From positions 1 to 13,379 of the forward strand of contig JALOCD010000113.1 of NCBI GenBank assembly GCA_023228025.1: DNA of 13,379 nucleotides. The letters run 5' to 3'. A program made the translations under genes and the position numbers. Shown one piece after another: positions 13,352 to 13,379 of the stretch. Positions within the stretch are counted from its first letter, which is position 1, and every line of letters begins with the position of its first letter. This stretch comes from Prolixibacteraceae bacterium (lineage in GTDB: Bacteria; Bacteroidota; Bacteroidia; Bacteroidales; Prolixibacteraceae). The notes beneath the pieces were generated by a model. The model saw only the letters and a program-made list of their open reading frames with translations, ran no database searches and was not told where the DNA came from.

Positions 13352-13379
13352 AGAAAAGATATGCTTTTTTTTTTGTTTT

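Overview
The window looks like a chromosomal piece of a Bacteroidota (Bacteroidetes) bacterium, most likely of the class Bacteroidia. The evidence is the lysS-gpsA-pgi gene order familiar from Bacteroides-like genomes, a LysRS with a long C-terminal tail, a short (about 450 aa) Pgi, lipoprotein-type secretion signals, and several copies of the phylum's TAnnTTTG promoter element in front of genes. No rRNA, tRNA, transposase, integrase or CRISPR array was seen.

Layout. (1) 1-438: AT-rich, no gene recognised. (2) 439-2892, + strand: a DUF1905/OmdA-type protein, a secreted protein of unknown function, and a fold-type I PLP aminotransferase with a perfect 15-bp palindrome just before its start. 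(3) 2893-5057, + strand: an accessory block with two toxin-antitoxin pairs, a DUF6364/PIN (VapBC-like) pair and a HigBA pair. Each pair is followed by a structured site of about 140-150 bp ending in GTTAGC or GTTAG. (4) 5058-6603, + strand: a lipocalin lipoprotein, a DJ-1/PfpI protein and an ABM-fold monooxygenase; the last two form an operon. (5) 6604-6722: a convergent junction holding a long, perfect hairpin. (6) 6723-13302, - strand: read as lysS, gpsA, a 627-bp repeat-filled gap, pgi, an unknown lipoprotein, and an RluA-family pseudouridine synthase. The last three are coupled by TAATG and ATGA stop/start overlaps.

The most interesting feature is in block 3. The first bases of each toxin-antitoxin unit are the reverse complement of the left arm of the site at the end of the same unit: 8/8, extending to 10/12, for the PIN unit, and 12/13 for the HigBA unit. 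Integron gene cassettes have this logic, because the start of each cassette matches its own attC. The stretch 3149-4980 therefore reads as two adjacent cassettes of 923 and 909 bp with no integrase in the window, similar to a CALIN (cluster of attC sites lacking an integrase). The core GTTAGC departs from the classical GTTRRRY, so this is a candidate and not an established integron.

The second notable region is 9937-10563, where degenerate GC-rich and pyrimidine-rich repeats split the housekeeping lysS-gpsA-pgi order. Two 84-bp copies there differ only by C/T transitions.
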